From NCBI GenBank assembly GCA_012932295.1, contig JAAONU010000002.1:38189521-38253520 (forward strand): a stretch of 64,000 nucleotides of DNA. Reading direction: 5' to 3'. The position numbers were made by a program, and so were the translations under genes. The DNA comes from Cyclina sinensis. Its lineage: Eukaryota; Mollusca; Bivalvia; Venerida; Veneridae. Numbering within the stretch: position 1 is the stretch's first letter; each line of letters opens with the position of its first letter. This document shows positions 12,798 through 25,130 of the stretch, in pieces. The notes below the pieces were generated by a model, which saw only the letters and a list, made by a program, of their open reading frames with translations, searched no databases and had not been told where the DNA came from.

Positions 12798-13659
12798 GTT
12801 ATTTTAATATTTGACATACTTTGTTCCTGCAGTGCCTTCTCATTCAGTTATATTCTAATATTTAGTTAGAAAGCATACTCGTACCGCTAGTGCACTAAAA
12901 TCATGTATGCATGCCTATGCCCTCCTTTCCCAATGCATTCTTCAGCAACTTTAGTCATTTTAGAAAGATGGTTTTTATTTGGATCAAATGATATAAAATA
13001 CATTCTAAGAAAGAGATAGTCCAGTTATTGTTGGTGCTATTTCTTGAAAAATATATTCATGAAGAACAGAAAAAAGAGATTAGATTCCTTTTATTTTAGC
13101 TACTGCCTGCCCTGTATATGTAAACATTCTGGTAGGTCAGAATCTGTGGGATTTGTGCAATAATTAAATTTGACATTTATTACATTTCTGAGATCATTTT
13201 GATAACGAGAGAGTCTGTTGTCAAACTGCCAGACAAGGAATGTTTAAAGGGAGATAAATCTTCATAACATGACAGCAACGTCTTAGCTTTTTATGACACA
13301 GATGACACTGAATCTGCCTAACTTGTTATGCTGCTTCTGATAACTGCAAGTATATTTTGCTTTAAAGCACCACCAGTCACTTAAACTTGCATGCCCTTGT
13401 TTGTAGATATATCAGTCGGTAATATTATTGCTTGTTAAGGTTTGTACCATCAGCAGGTGGATATACCAAACTTGACTTTTAGGTTTACCCAGCATTTACT
13501 GGTTACTACTGTATAATATAGGGCTATCCAATCAGCTTGTATTGGTACTGCTGTACTAAGGTCTTGCCCACGAGCATGCATGCATACTAGCATACTGGCA
13601 CTTCTGTCCATCAAGTATGCATATTAAATTCTAATAGCATCCCATGAGCTATGTACATA

Positions 13660-13743
13660 TACAGGTTCATATTCAGACAAGCTTATTCTATAGTCTATCC
13701 TATTAGTATTTATACATACACTGGTTTATTCAGGTTTATCTCA

Positions 13744-13823
<80 letters not shown>

Positions 13824-14110
13824 TACTGGTTAATTCAAGTTTATCCCATATCTGTATATGTATGGTTAATTCAAGTTTATCCCATGAGTATGTCTAACAT
13901 ACACTGGTTTATATTCAGGTTTATCCCAGTGTTATGTATACATAAAAATATGAGTATTTATACATATAATGGTTTATCCTTTGAGTTTGTTTATGTTTAC
14001 TGGTTTATTCAGGTTTATCCCATGAGTATATATATATGCATGTACTGGTTTATCCAGGTTAATCCCATGAGTATGTATACATATACTGGTTTATTCAGGT
14101 TTTTCTCATC
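13660..14110. repeat. ~40-bp minisatellite surrounding (AT)n
   Basis: ACTGGTTTATTCAGGTTTATCCCATGAGTATGTATACATAT-like units recur about eight times on both sides of a run of about 70 bp of alternating AT (about 13747-13819). The AT run probably arose by expansion within one unit, since units contain short TATATA stretches themselves. Confidence 0.85.
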
Positions 14111-16221
14111 AACTTACAGACAAATTCATATTTTAATGTGCACTTTTGTCTTTCCTTTACTTTAACATTTTTCACACCAATATTTCATTTCAAGACACTA
14201 GACTTTTGTTTCACTGACAGATGTCCTTGAAGCATATTATAACAAAAATATTAGAAGTATAACTTCCTTGTGTTTGAAATAATGAATGAGAAAGCATTGC
14301 TGATGTTAAGATAATCTTGAGCATGTGCATTGTGTGGTTTATATTATATATGTGTGTGGCTATGTATGTAATCTAGAGTAAGTGCTTTCAATGTGCTGCT
14401 TTTGATATAAAAAAACCCTTACCCTGTATATCCACAGTGGACTTTGGGCTAAACCATTTCTGTGCATAGGGATGATAACTGACAATTATTAATTTTGTAG
14501 CTTACAGTGTAGACCATGATCAGACTATATGCTAGATTTTATCATGGTCTGTGATGTATAGTATTTAGTTTATACAGGTTGAGGGTTGTAATTTTTGTAA
14601 TAACTGTAATATTTTGAATTCTGTGTGCTTCTGTTAATTTTTAGTTATCATTTTTGTTTGTTTATTGTATCTGTAAACAGTGAGGGTTGTATAATCAACA
14701 GTTTTAAGATAGTATAACTTTTAGGTAGATTGTTCAGATACTTAAGGGTTATTTAATATGTATTCTTTTCAGCAATTCAGGATAGATACTGAATGCTAAT
14801 TTGCCTGAGCTTAATTTTCACGCAAAAGTGACATTTTTTCAAATTCTTTATATTTAGTTTCATTGTTAACCCTAAGTGCACGGTTGATAATTGTGCATAT
14901 AAAGTATGTCATATATAAGGTAAAGGTATAAGATATATAAGGATTTATTAATATGAAACATTTATGAATATATTAAAGTGCTTGTTGACTGTGTTTATAT
15001 AGGAATAATTGCAAGTGATACACATTATTCATAAAAGTTATCAGAATTAGGTGAACATGTAATAAATTTGCATGAAATTTGTATTTTCCTAAGCATCAGT
15101 AGTGCATTCCATAGTATGCATGATGCATGTTTGATCACTCTGCTGAGTCAGTTTTTAGTCTAGAATGAGTTGTCTCCCTTTGAAATTTCTTGCTGCAACA
15201 TTTATTCAGTGCATTATTGTTTGTTTTATTTCGGCCATTAGCTTTTTAGTTCAGGAACAAGTTTGGTTTATCTATTTAAGCTATTTTCCATTGGACAGTC
15301 TCTGTCACATAAGTATATTCTTTATTCTCTAGAGCATGAATAGTAAATCAAAGAATTCCTTGTCAATTGAAGTCATTGTAGACCATATTGAAAATTGGTC
15401 ACAAACCATATATGTAATCAACAATAAATAAAGTCATTATTATTTATTCGTTGTTTAAGCGATGAAGTCCTGGTCAGCTGAATTCTCATTCTCTAGAGTG
15501 CATGTTCTGGTCAGAGTGTCAGTAAGCAGTCATTGAAAGTGGTCAAAACTTAAATTTAATTTGAAAGAAATTTTCTCTACTGTTGTAATAAAAAATAGAT
15601 AAGTTTAACTGAAATCAGAGTATCTAGTTTATCAGTGATACTGAACATTAGTGTAGTACAGTAAATATTTATTTATTATTTGTTTCAAAGTTTATAAAAT
15701 TAGCTCAGAGAAAAAGTACTGTGTGACAGAGATGTTTATTGCTGAAAATATTTTATTATTACACATTTATGAAGCTTGAAGGTAGCTCCAATTATTGGGA
15801 AAAAAGTGAAATTGTAGACATACGTTTTCAAATGATATTCTGTACTTCTTCCATAATATAACTGTAACTTGGTACCACTGTACCCAGTTCAGTAAATGAT
15901 TAAAACCTGACTATGTAAAAAATCTGGAAAATATTAATTGTTAAGCCAGCTGCTTTAATTGATTTCTGCAAAAAGTGAATTGTTTTTAGTTGCTATTATT
16001 TTATTATTTTAAGTTGAAATTTTATTGATGTAATTATGAATAGTAAAATTATAAATATTATCTGATGTGAAAATTTAACAGGTGGAGGCTTATATGAAAG
16101 AGCTTCATTTGTTAGGAAAAGGAACCAATGCAAGCAAATACTATCTTGAAATCTTGTTTGGATTTAATTTTAATACTTTTGATAAAGCCAACTTTTCTTT
16201 CTGTCTAATAATTATTGTATC

Positions 16222-16660
16222 TTAAAGAGGCTGAACTCCAGATTTGACATAAAAAAAATTTTTTCATAAATTATATATTTAGATGCCGTGAGATCATAAC
16301 AACATAATATTTTACTTCAAAACTGATTATAAAAGTCAAAATAGAATAAAAAAAATATTTTCGCTCCAGCCTGATTTGAACTCTGGACCCTCATGTTAAC
16401 AAAATATTTCTGACGCTTTTACTGTCACCACCATCGCCGCATGTGATATTGCAGATATTTACTTTAAATCTTATACGATATAGTTATACCGTCGCGTTAT
16501 GGTATAGCACTTGAAAGGGAAAAAATCAATTTATAATGTAATTATTTGACTTATTTTTTGTCAGTAAGTTATTTTTTAAGCATTAGTCATAAATATTACA
16601 AGAAATTTATAATACAAGAAAACTTTCTTTTTTGTGTCATCTGGAGCACAGCCCCTTTAA
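16222..16660. mobile_element. TTAA-flanked MITE
   Basis: The left end TTAAAGAGGCTGAACTCCAG and the reverse complement of the right end TTAAAGGGGCTGTGCTCCAG are inverted copies with few mismatches, each beginning with TTAA (16222-16225 and 16657-16660). A TTAA target is the hallmark of piggyBac-type transposition. At 439 bp with no ORF it is non-autonomous. The middle (about 16366-16450) contains a degenerate tRNA-like stretch on the minus strand. Confidence 0.65.
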
Positions 16661-16907
16661 TGGCTTATTTACCAATAACTTCTCTCCTGTTTGTTATTTC
16701 TAGTTGCTATTGATACATATACCATTAGATGCCTTAATAATCATGCATTTATTTTCCCCTGATTTGTTTTTCAGTTTAAAGGATATTAGTATTTTTCTGT
16801 AATTAAAGATTTATTTTAGAATGACAAAATTTTCTAAAAAGTATACATACTAATAATGTAAAATCAAATCTATTTCTTATATTTGAAGAATTTTGTTTAT
16901 TTTACAG

Positions 16908-16957
16908 ATGCTTCCTCAGACAGTGGTGTGGAAGAGGAGGCTAAATCACCTAGAAAG
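16908..16957 (+). CDS. tau: Tau-family gene, small Ser/Glu linker exon
   Basis: 50-bp exon with acceptor TTTGTTTATTTTACAG and donor AGAAAG|GTACTG. It opens in phase 1 (completing an Asp with the G from 12797) and closes in phase 0, encoding ASSDSGVEEEAKSPRK. It changes the phase from 1 to 0, as needed to enter the repeat exons at 26008. The acidic serine cluster followed by an SP site resembles regulatory linkers next to MAP repeats. Phase match and splice sites support it; there is no domain to confirm it. Confidence 0.7.
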
Positions 16958-16984
16958 GTACTGTAATATATTAATTTTCAATCT

Positions 16985-18290
16985 ATTCAGTACCAATAAA
17001 GCAGTGTTTCAGTACACCCTTGTTAAACAGTGAAGTCTTTGTTTAAAGGACTTGCAAAACCTGTTTTACTGGACTTCTACTGTCAAAGCTTTTATAAAAT
17101 ATGTATTACTGGAAACTTTCTATCAAATGTGAAGTAATAAAAACTGATTTAGTGGACTTCTTCCATCAGACCTGTAATAAAAGCTGTTTTAGTGGACTTC
17201 TACTGTCAAACCTGAGTAAAAACCTGTTTAACAGAACTTCTTTCAAGCCTGTTTTAAAACCTGCCAAGCCTATGTAAAACCTGTTTGATGAGACTTCTAC
17301 TGCTAAACTGAAATAAAGCCTGTTTTTGTGGCCTTTTCTACTCTTAGGTCAGTTTTGAGTGTACTTGTTCATAGTAAAACTTGATTTAAAGGACTTTCTG
17401 CTTTTAGGCCAGAATTGAGTGTAGTCCTTTATAAAAAACATGATTGTGATGACTTCCTACTGCAAGGCCAGTGTTGAGTGTTCTTCATAGTAAAACTTGA
17501 TTTAAAGGACTTTCTACTGTAAGGCCAGTGTTGAGTTTTCTGCTTCATAGTAAAACTTGATTTAGAGAACTTTCTACTGTTAGGCCAGTGTTGAGTGTTC
17601 TTCATAGTAAAACTTGATTTAGAGGACTTTCTACTGTAAGGCCGGTGTTGAGTTTTCTGCTTCATAGTAAAACTTGATTTAGAGGACTTTTTACTGTAAG
17701 GCCAGTGTTGAGTTTTCTGCTTCATAGTAAAACTTGATTTAGAGAACTTTCTACTGTAAGCCCAGTGTTGAGTTTTCTACTTCATAGTAAAACTTGATTT
17801 AAAGGACTTTTTACTGTAAGGCCAGTGTTGAGTTTTCTGCTTCATAGTAAAACTTGATTTAGAGGACTTTCTACTGTAAGGCCAGTGTTGAGTTTTCTAC
17901 TTCATAGTAAAACTTGATTTACAGAACTTTCTACTGTTAGGCCAGTGTTGAGTGTTCTTCATAGTAAAACTTGATTTAGAGGACTTACTACTGTAAGGCC
18001 GGTGTTGAGTGTACTTGTTTGTAGTAAAACTTATTTAAGTGGCCTTTCTGCTTCTATGCCAGTGTTGAGTGCACTTGTTTGTAGTAAAACTTATTCAAGT
18101 GGCCTTTCTGCTTCTAGGCCAGTGTTGAGTGTACTTGTTTGTAGTAAAACTTATTTAAGTGGCCTTTCTGCTTCTAGGCCAGTGTTGAGTGTACTTGTTT
18201 GTAGTAAAACTTGTTCAGGTGGCCTTTCAATGCTTCTAGGCCAGTGTTGAGTGCACTTGTTCATAGTAAAACTTGTTTAAGTGGCCTCCC
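16985..18290. repeat. 60-bp minisatellite in intron 3
   Basis: Units of about 60 bp (TTCTACTGTAAGGCCAGTGT ... CTTCATAGTAAAACTTGATTTAGAGGACT) recur about 20 times and are most regular from 17400 to 18290. A shorter unit type (TGAGTGTACTTGTTTGTAGTAAAACTT) takes over from 18000. The array is interrupted at 18290 and resumes at 20520-20720. Confidence 0.9.
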
Positions 18291-18640
18291 TTTGAAATTT
18301 CTCATACTTATTTTTTGTCTGGGGCATATCTCACAAAGTATAAGAGTTATCAACTTGAAACTTTATAAGTAGATAGATCTCATTGGTAAGCAGTGCAGTG
18401 CACAAGAACCATAACTCTTGCTTTATTAATTTTTTAGTTATTGCCTTTTGAAATTTCTCATTCTTATTTTTTGTCCGGGGTATATCTCACAAAGTATAAG
18501 AGATACTAACATGAAAGTTAATTGGTAGATAGATCTCTATGAGGAGAAGTGCAGTGTGCAAGAACCATAACTCTATTTTGCATAATTTAGGAGTTATTGC
18601 CCTTTGTTATTTTTCATACGTTAAAAAAATACATATTAAA
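18291..18640. repeat. Duplicated ~165-bp interspersed repeat
   Basis: Two neighbouring copies starting TTTGAAATTTCTCATACTTATT (about 18292 and 18448) share TATCTCACAAAGTATAAGAG, a TAGATAGATCTC block and AAGAACCATAACTCT. Related sequence occurs at 53390-53540 and 54055-54310, so this is a dispersed family. Confidence 0.7.
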
Positions 18641-18670
18641 CAATAGCCCTTATGGAATTGGCATTTATTT

Positions 18671-20487
18671 ATATGTGTGAAGTTGGTCTGCAGTTCGCAG
18701 TTCGCAATTCGCGATTCGAATTGCGAACTGCAAACTGGCATGCAGTTCGCGATTCAAACTTGAAGATTTTCAGTGTTCTTCTTGGGAAAATTTATGACTT
18801 ACTAACTTCATAAACCAAAAAGAAATAGTTCTAAGTCCAATTGCAAACTAGCATGCTGTTCGCGATTCGAATTGCGAACTGCAAACTGGTCTGCAGTTCG
18901 CAGTTCGCAATTCGCGATTCGAATTGCGAACTGCAAACTGGCATGCAGTTCGCGATTCAAACTTGAAGCTTTTCAGAGTTCTTCTTGTGAAAATTTATTA
19001 CTTACTAACTTCATAAACCAAAAAAGAAATAGTTCTAAGATAGAAAAAAAACATAAGTCAATTGCAAACTAGCATGCGGTTCGCGATTCGAATTGCGAAC
19101 TGCAAACTGGTCTGCAGTTCGCAGTTCGCAATTCGCGATTCGAATTGCGAACTGCAAACTGGCATGCAGTTCGCGATTCAAACTTGAAGCTTTTCAGTGT
19201 TCTTCTTGTGAAAATTTATTTCTTACTAACTTCATAAACCAAAAAGAAATAGTTCTAAAATAGAGGAAAAAATATTAGTCCAATTGCAAACTAGCATGCG
19301 ATTCGCGATTCAAATTGTGAACTGCAAAATGGTCTGCAGTTCGCAGTTTGCAATTCGCGATTCGAATTGCGAACTGCAAAATGGCATGCAGTTCGCGATT
19401 CAAATTTGAAGATTTATAGTGTTCTTCTTGTGAAAATGTTCTTCTATTATTTCATACTTACTTCATAAACCAAAAAGAAATAGTTCTAAAATAGAGAAAA
19501 AAAACATAAGTACAATTGCAAATAGCCTGCGGTTCGCGATTCGAATCGCGAACCGCATGCTAGTTTGCAATTGGACTTATATTTTTTTTCTCTATTTTAG
19601 AACTATTTCTTTTTAGTTTAATTTTCCCAAGAAGAACACTGAAAATTTTCAAGTTTGAATTGCGAACTGCATGCCAGTTTGCAGTTCGCAATTCGAATCG
19701 CGAATTGCGAACTGCGAACTGCAGACTAGTTTGCAGTTCGCAATTTGAATCGCGAACCGCATGCTAGTTTGCAATTGACTTATGTTTTTTTTCTATCTTA
19801 GAACTATTTCTTTTTTGGTTTATGAAGTTAGTAAGTAATAAATTTTCACACGAAGAACTCTGAAAAGCTTCAAGTTTGAATCGCGAACTGCATGCTAGTT
19901 TGCAGTTCGCAATTCGAATCGCGAACCGCATGCTAGTTTGCAATTCGACTAAGAACTATTTCTTTTTGGTTTATGAAGTAAGTAAGTCATAAATTTTCCC
20001 TAGAAGAACACTGAAAAGCTTGAAATTTGAATCGCGAACTGCATGCCAGTTTGCAGTTCGCAATTCGAATCGCGTACCGCATGCTAGTTTGCAATTGGAC
20101 TTATGTTTATTTTCTCTATCTTAGAACTATTTCTTTTTGGTTTATGAAGTTAGTAAGTAATAAATTTTCACAAGAAGAACTCTGAAAAGCTTCAAGTTTG
20201 AATCGCGAACTGCATGCCAGTTTGCAGTTCGCAATTCGAATCGCGAATTGCGAACTGCGAACTGCAGACCAGTTTGCAGTTCGCAATTCGAATCGCGAAC
20301 AGCATGCTAGTTTGCAATTGGACTTAGAACTATTTCTTTTTGGTTTATGAAGTTAGTAAGTCATAAATTTTCCCAAGAAGAACACTGAAAATCTTCAAGT
20401 TTGAATCGCGAACTGCATGCCAGTTTGCAGTTCGCAATTCGAATCGCGAATTGCGAACTGCGAACTGCAGACCAACTTCACACATAT
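18671..20487. repeat. 1.8-kb foldback (inverted) repeat array
   Basis: The left half is built of units with GCAGTTCGCAATTCGCGATT, TGCGAACTGCAAACTGGCATG and AACTTCATAAACCAAAAAGAAATAG. The right half has the same units reversed (TTTCTTTTTGGTTTATGAAGT, TTTGCAGTTCGCAATTCGAA). The centre is a perfect 28-bp palindrome at 19529-19556 (axis between 19542 and 19543). The outer ends also mirror (ATATGTGTGAAGTTGGTCTG at 18671; its complement ends at 20487). The arms differ in unit number and small indels. The whole can fold into a long hairpin. It sits inside the 60-bp minisatellite, so it was inserted there. Confidence 0.85.
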
Positions 20488-20519
20488 CATTTATTTGGGG
20501 AGCATCCATCGGTTCTACC

Positions 20520-20720
20520 TATGTCTTGTTTACTATTAGGCCAATATTGAGTGTACTCATTTGTTAGATAGATAGATAGATTTATTTCAATATTGTGTAA
20601 GTTTCTTTTAGTGGGTTTTTTACTGTTATGCCAGTGTTAAATGTACTGGTTTGTAGTAAAACTTAATTAAATGGACTTTCTACTGTTATGCCAGTGTTGA
20701 GTATACTCATATTTACAGTT
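20520..20720. repeat. Right remnant of the 60-bp minisatellite
   Basis: Units with TACTGTTATGCCAGTGTTGAG and TTTGTAGTAAAACTTAATTAAATGGACTTTC match the array at 16985-18290. This shows that the intervening material was inserted into, or grew within, the array. A short (GATA)n run sits at about 20565-20583. Confidence 0.75.
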
Positions 20721-22049
20721 AAGCTGTTTTAATAGACTTATGCTGTCAGGTCTATGATGAAAACCACTTTCATATGCAGATCAGCTGAAGACTGTAAGCC
20801 TGAGGAATGAAACACAACATTTTCCAAAGAATATTATTCAATAAGTTCTTCTATTAAGACTTTAATGATTATAAAATGATGCTTAAACCAGAACTTTTAA
20901 AGAATCAAAGTATAGAATTTACAGTGAAAAGAGTCTGCTTTTAAGAACAGAACAGAACAGAACATAGTTTATTTTCTCAACTTGTACATATGTACATCGT
21001 TGTTTTGTATACACAGTATACATGTAATATATATAACAATTAACTGTCACGTGACTCGACACATAAATTATCAATAAATAAATATCAGCTGCAAATATGA
21101 ATAACAAATATCAGCTTTTTTTTAATAAGACCTCTTTTTGACTGGTCCTTTAAGTGGAACTTTACTGTTTCTGAATGGTTTCTGAAGAAACCTTTCCACT
21201 TCTGCCATTTTAAATGCATTCAAGCATTATGTAGAGGTGCAAAACATTATATAAAGAAAACAAAATCTACATCTTTTATTGTCAGTAGCTTTTTTAATGT
21301 AGCAAATACAGAAAATCTTTGCTGTTCAGAGAAGAATGCTATTTATAGATAGTGTTTTTGGTAGAATTTTCTATGACGTGCTAAGTGAATTCAGATACGA
21401 GCAAGTCAGTTAATTTCTAAACATGTTTGGTCCAATTTAGTCTCATGTATTTTTGTTTAATCAATCATTTGTATCAAAGTAATTTTAATTACTATAATCA
21501 AAAGTCAATAAAACTTTGGTACAAAATTTTTCTTGCTAATTCTTGTCTACATTTCATAAAGATGTATTATGTTTTTCGACCTATGCTGCCTCAGTTTGGT
21601 TGAGGGCCGGTGGCTAGGGTCTTGCATTAAGTTTGCGTTCTTTATCCTAAAAATCAAGTAAAATGCATAATTTTCAGTGATGTAGGATTAAAGTGAAAAC
21701 TTTCATGGCATTTTAATGATTGTTTAGGAGTAAATTGGTAATTTGTCAAATATCAAATTTCATGGTTTTCACATAAAATTTGAGAATAAAAATATTTTTC
21801 AGTTTGGAGTGTGCATAAGTTCGGAAACATTTTGACTAGGGAGATTTGTTCTATGAATTTAATTGTACAAGTTTTTCTTCAAAAATTAGTTGCAAATTGA
21901 AGAAAATAAAACAGCATATGAATAGACAAAAATGACAGTTGCAGTTGATTAAAGAAAATCCATTTTGAAAGAAGACTTTAAGATATACATAATAGTTATT
22001 CATAAAAGGAAATAGTTCTTTTTAAATTGTGATAAAAACTGTTGGAATT
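20721..22049 (+). other. Intron sequence or promoter region of the cysteine-rich exon
   Basis: AT-rich, with no supported coding sequence. If the cysteine-rich exon is a first exon, its promoter and 5' UTR lie here. Nothing distinctive was seen apart from a short TACAGTATACATGTA-type motif near 21010. Confidence 0.4.
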
Positions 22050-22277
22050 ATGCTTGTATGCTGTAAGCGTCCAAAAAAAGAAAAATTGTGCCATGTATGT
22101 GGTCAGCCCAGAGAGGCTCATACAGGGGACAGTACATGTTGGGAAGAGCCACTGAGGTGTAATCTATTTATAGACTGTGGTGATTGTGATGGTGAATGTC
22201 CACCATGTTGTCTCGCCCTCTGTAACTGTCTCAACTGCTTCCTGCCAGGAGGGCGGTGGGAACGCAAGCACCGAAGG
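22050..22277 (+). CDS. tau: Cysteine-rich alternative start (or cassette) exon of the tau gene
   Basis: An open frame from ATG 22050 encodes 76 residues with 14 cysteines, beginning MLVCCKRPKKEK. It continues with CHVCGQPREAHTGDSTCWEE and a dense CxxC/CC cluster (CGDCDGECPPCCLALCNCLNC), ending GGRWERKHRR before the donor CGAAGG|GTAAAT. It ends in phase 0, as exon 16908-16957 does, so it can join 26008 in frame. The N-terminus resembles that of GAP-43 (MLCCMRRTKQ), where the Cys pair is palmitoylated and the basic residues aid membrane binding. An acceptor-like TGCTGTAAG ends at 22067 in phase 0, so use as an internal cassette is also possible, though its pyrimidine tract is poor. The Cys cluster could bind metal; I do not recognise a named domain. 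The GT at 22278 could also be ignored, giving a short standalone 98-residue product. Confidence 0.55.
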
Positions 22278-24082
22278 GTAAATAATCAGGTTTGTTTGTA
22301 TTCCCACTTAGTTATACAGAGTTGGGTAATGTACACATTTTTGTAAATAGGTGTCATTTTTTATATACATGTATATATATTTACAAAAATATAAAGACTT
22401 TATTCAAACTTTGCATTTCTTATTTAGTAAAAAACAAAAAAAAATATTAAATTTTTATCTGTTATTTTCATATATAATTACAGTGGACTTTTAAATCAAA
22501 ACTAAGTTTTTCTTCTTTTCTAAACTTGCAACATGAAAAACATAAGGTCAACATTTTTGTATCAAAGATTTCTGTTGTTATATACCCAGATCTAATCCGT
22601 TTCATTGCTTTCCATTCATCGTTCAATATAGTGTTAACACATGATGGGGATTCTGTGACAATGTTAACAAATGGAGACTGGATGCCTTAGTAGTGCTGTG
22701 ATGGATATTCAGGGATTTTTGACAAGTTTTGACCACAACTGACCCCAGCCCTTTGGATTGTACTAATATTTAAAAAAAAAAAAAAAAAAAAAAAAATCAA
22801 CGAAAAAGTTCTTCTTATCATAACAACAAGACTTCTCAGTTAGTAAGATCTAAAGCAGTAAGGGATCTTTGGGCAGGGTTATTTGATTATTGAACATTAT
22901 TAGTTCCCTGTCATCATTTTATTTACTTTATTTCAAGTACCCTTTATTTAAAAAGCTTTGTTATAGCTTCTCAAGACTGGTCAGAAATAAACTAAGTTAT
23001 TGCAAATTGTGAACATAGTTTTTGTTGTAAGAAATGTGGATTTTTTTCCAGTTAAAAGCTAGAAATACAGGCTTAAAGGGAATCAAGAAATGTCTAAAAA
23101 TAGGTAGAGGATCAGTATGATACTGATTGCTAGAGAAAATGACCTGTTAAAATTGAATTTCTTTCTTCCTAAATTTTCATTTGTGTTTCAATAGCTTTGT
23201 TTAAAAATTATCATTATTGTCATTAAAAATGTTGTTTTTTTTCACATACAACAGTATTTCAAACATTCTACCATCTTTAAGTAGGTTCAGTATTCATCAT
23301 AGTCAAAGGGTCCGAGTCCAGGCATGTTTTAAGTCTTTGTTGGTAACCAAGTTGACCGTTGAAATAGTTGAGATAGAAAATTTGATAGAATTATTATCAG
23401 TGGACGTCCGAGGGTGTCATCACTCAAAAGGATTTATTTAAATTGGTTAACACCTTAATGGTAATATTTGAAATCGGATGTAAATGGTGCAAAACCTTTG
23501 TATTGTTGAGATGTAAAATTTCGCTTAATGAATCTGGATTACCTGGACTAAAGAAAATACTTTGAGACTGAGATTGCATCTAGTTGAAAAGTATGGTATG
23601 TACGTTAAAAAAAACTGAAGGGAACAAATATACTGATTTTAGTGAGGTTATAGAACATATTATTTGCAAGAATCGTAAAAAACATAAAAGCATAATAAAG
23701 TGTAATACAGTAAAACTTTGCAAATAGAACTGGTAACAAATTGGTCCTAATAATGGACTTTTTCTTGCTCTACAGTTGAGACTTTGGTTCTGTCATATTG
23801 CTGGTTAACTCATCATTGTGAAATAATTAATGTGATCTTAATAATCTGTTAATAGTAGTAGCTGTCCATCAGAAATATTATAAAATCACATTTTGATATA
23901 AGGTCATTAGTAAGAAAGTTACTTGTTAGTTCATAAGTATGACATTTGTCAGAACAGAATCATTTTTCAAACATGAGGGAACATTGTAATATTAAAAATG
24001 ATAAAATTTGTATTTGTGTAAAACAAACATCTTCAGTTCAGTTTTAACTTTTTCACAGAAGCAGGTCTTATGGTCAGAAATA

Positions 24083-24413
24083 CCTGAAGTTGTACATGGT
24101 TGTTTATTTACCTGAAGTTGTACATGATTGTTTATTTACCTGAGGTTGTACATGGTTGTTTGTTTACCTGAGGTTGTACATGATCGTTTATTTACCTGAG
24201 GTTGTACATGGTTGTTTGTTTACCTGAGGTTGTACATGGTTGTTTATTTACCTGAGGTTGTACATGATTGTTTATTTACCTGAAGTTGTACATGATTGTT
24301 TATTTACCTGAGGCTGTACATGGTTGTTTGTTTACCTGAGGTTGTACATGGTTGTTTATTTACCTGAGGTTGTACATGGCTGTTTATTTGCCTGAGGTTG
24401 TACATGGCTGTTT
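24083..24413. repeat. 29-bp minisatellite, about 11 copies
   Basis: CCTGAGGTTGTACATGGTTG followed by TTTATTTAC is repeated with few changes (GGTTG/GATTG, TTTAT/TTTGT). Confidence 0.95.
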
Positions 24414-25130
24414 ATTTTACTAATGGTTTTTGAAAATTTTGTTTAAGCTCAGATTATTGTTTTTTGGAAATTGATAAAGTTCATGGACATATGCTTATAA
24501 CAAAATCTCTGTTATATTTTGTTCAAGTGAAAAGAAAGCTATCATTGTGTTTGCATTAAACGGTTTGACTTTTTGCATTATTCTTAATGGATTCACCATA
24601 AAATGTCAGATAATGCTTTTAAAATCAATTGAATATGAAAAAAATTTGCAATCAGACAAGATGCACTGACATTGTCAATAGTGACATTTCAAACCTTTCA
24701 GACACTTAGAAATAAGTTACTAATGAGCACTGGTATCATTAATTTCTGTCAACAGATTTATCGGCTTATTTTGGACTTTAGATAGAACTGAGTTTAAGGA
24801 ATGGAGGCTTGCGCTTCAGATTGTTTCTGTACACAGACAAGGAATCGTCCGATGGTGTATTTTGGCGACCTTTCACCTTACTTTATAATTGATGTATTGT
24901 GTTTTTATTATTTCATTTTTATCTCATTTCTTATTAAGCAGTTAACACATTGTTATTTTGTGAATGGATAAGAAACTTAGTAAGGTAGGTTTGTGAAAGT
25001 AATCAAAAGATGAGCTTTGTTCACAGATGAAAGATTTGTAATACTAGTAATTTTTAGGGTGCTTTCTGTATTAAGGTTTGTTAGCTCTCTGGTATTGCAG
25101 TAAGTTTATGTAACAGGTGGTGAAAAATCG

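Larger units (their letters stand above)
12798..16907 (+). other. Intron 2 with AT microsatellite and TTAA element
   Basis: 4.1-kb intron. It holds a degenerate minisatellite around a long (AT)n run (13660-14110) and a TTAA-flanked MITE (16222-16660). The rest is AT-rich with no supported gene. Confidence 0.6.

Noticed and set aside
17429..18250. Open frames of 98 aa (minus) and 82 aa (plus) with perfect amino acid repeats.
   Set aside because: They are translations of the 60-bp minisatellite, whose unit length is a multiple of three. No start context, domain or splice support.
22050..22277. Cysteine-rich exon as an I-mfa (MDFI) domain or a LIM/zinc-finger domain.
   Set aside because: The Cys spacing does not match what I know of those families, so only a descriptive call was made.
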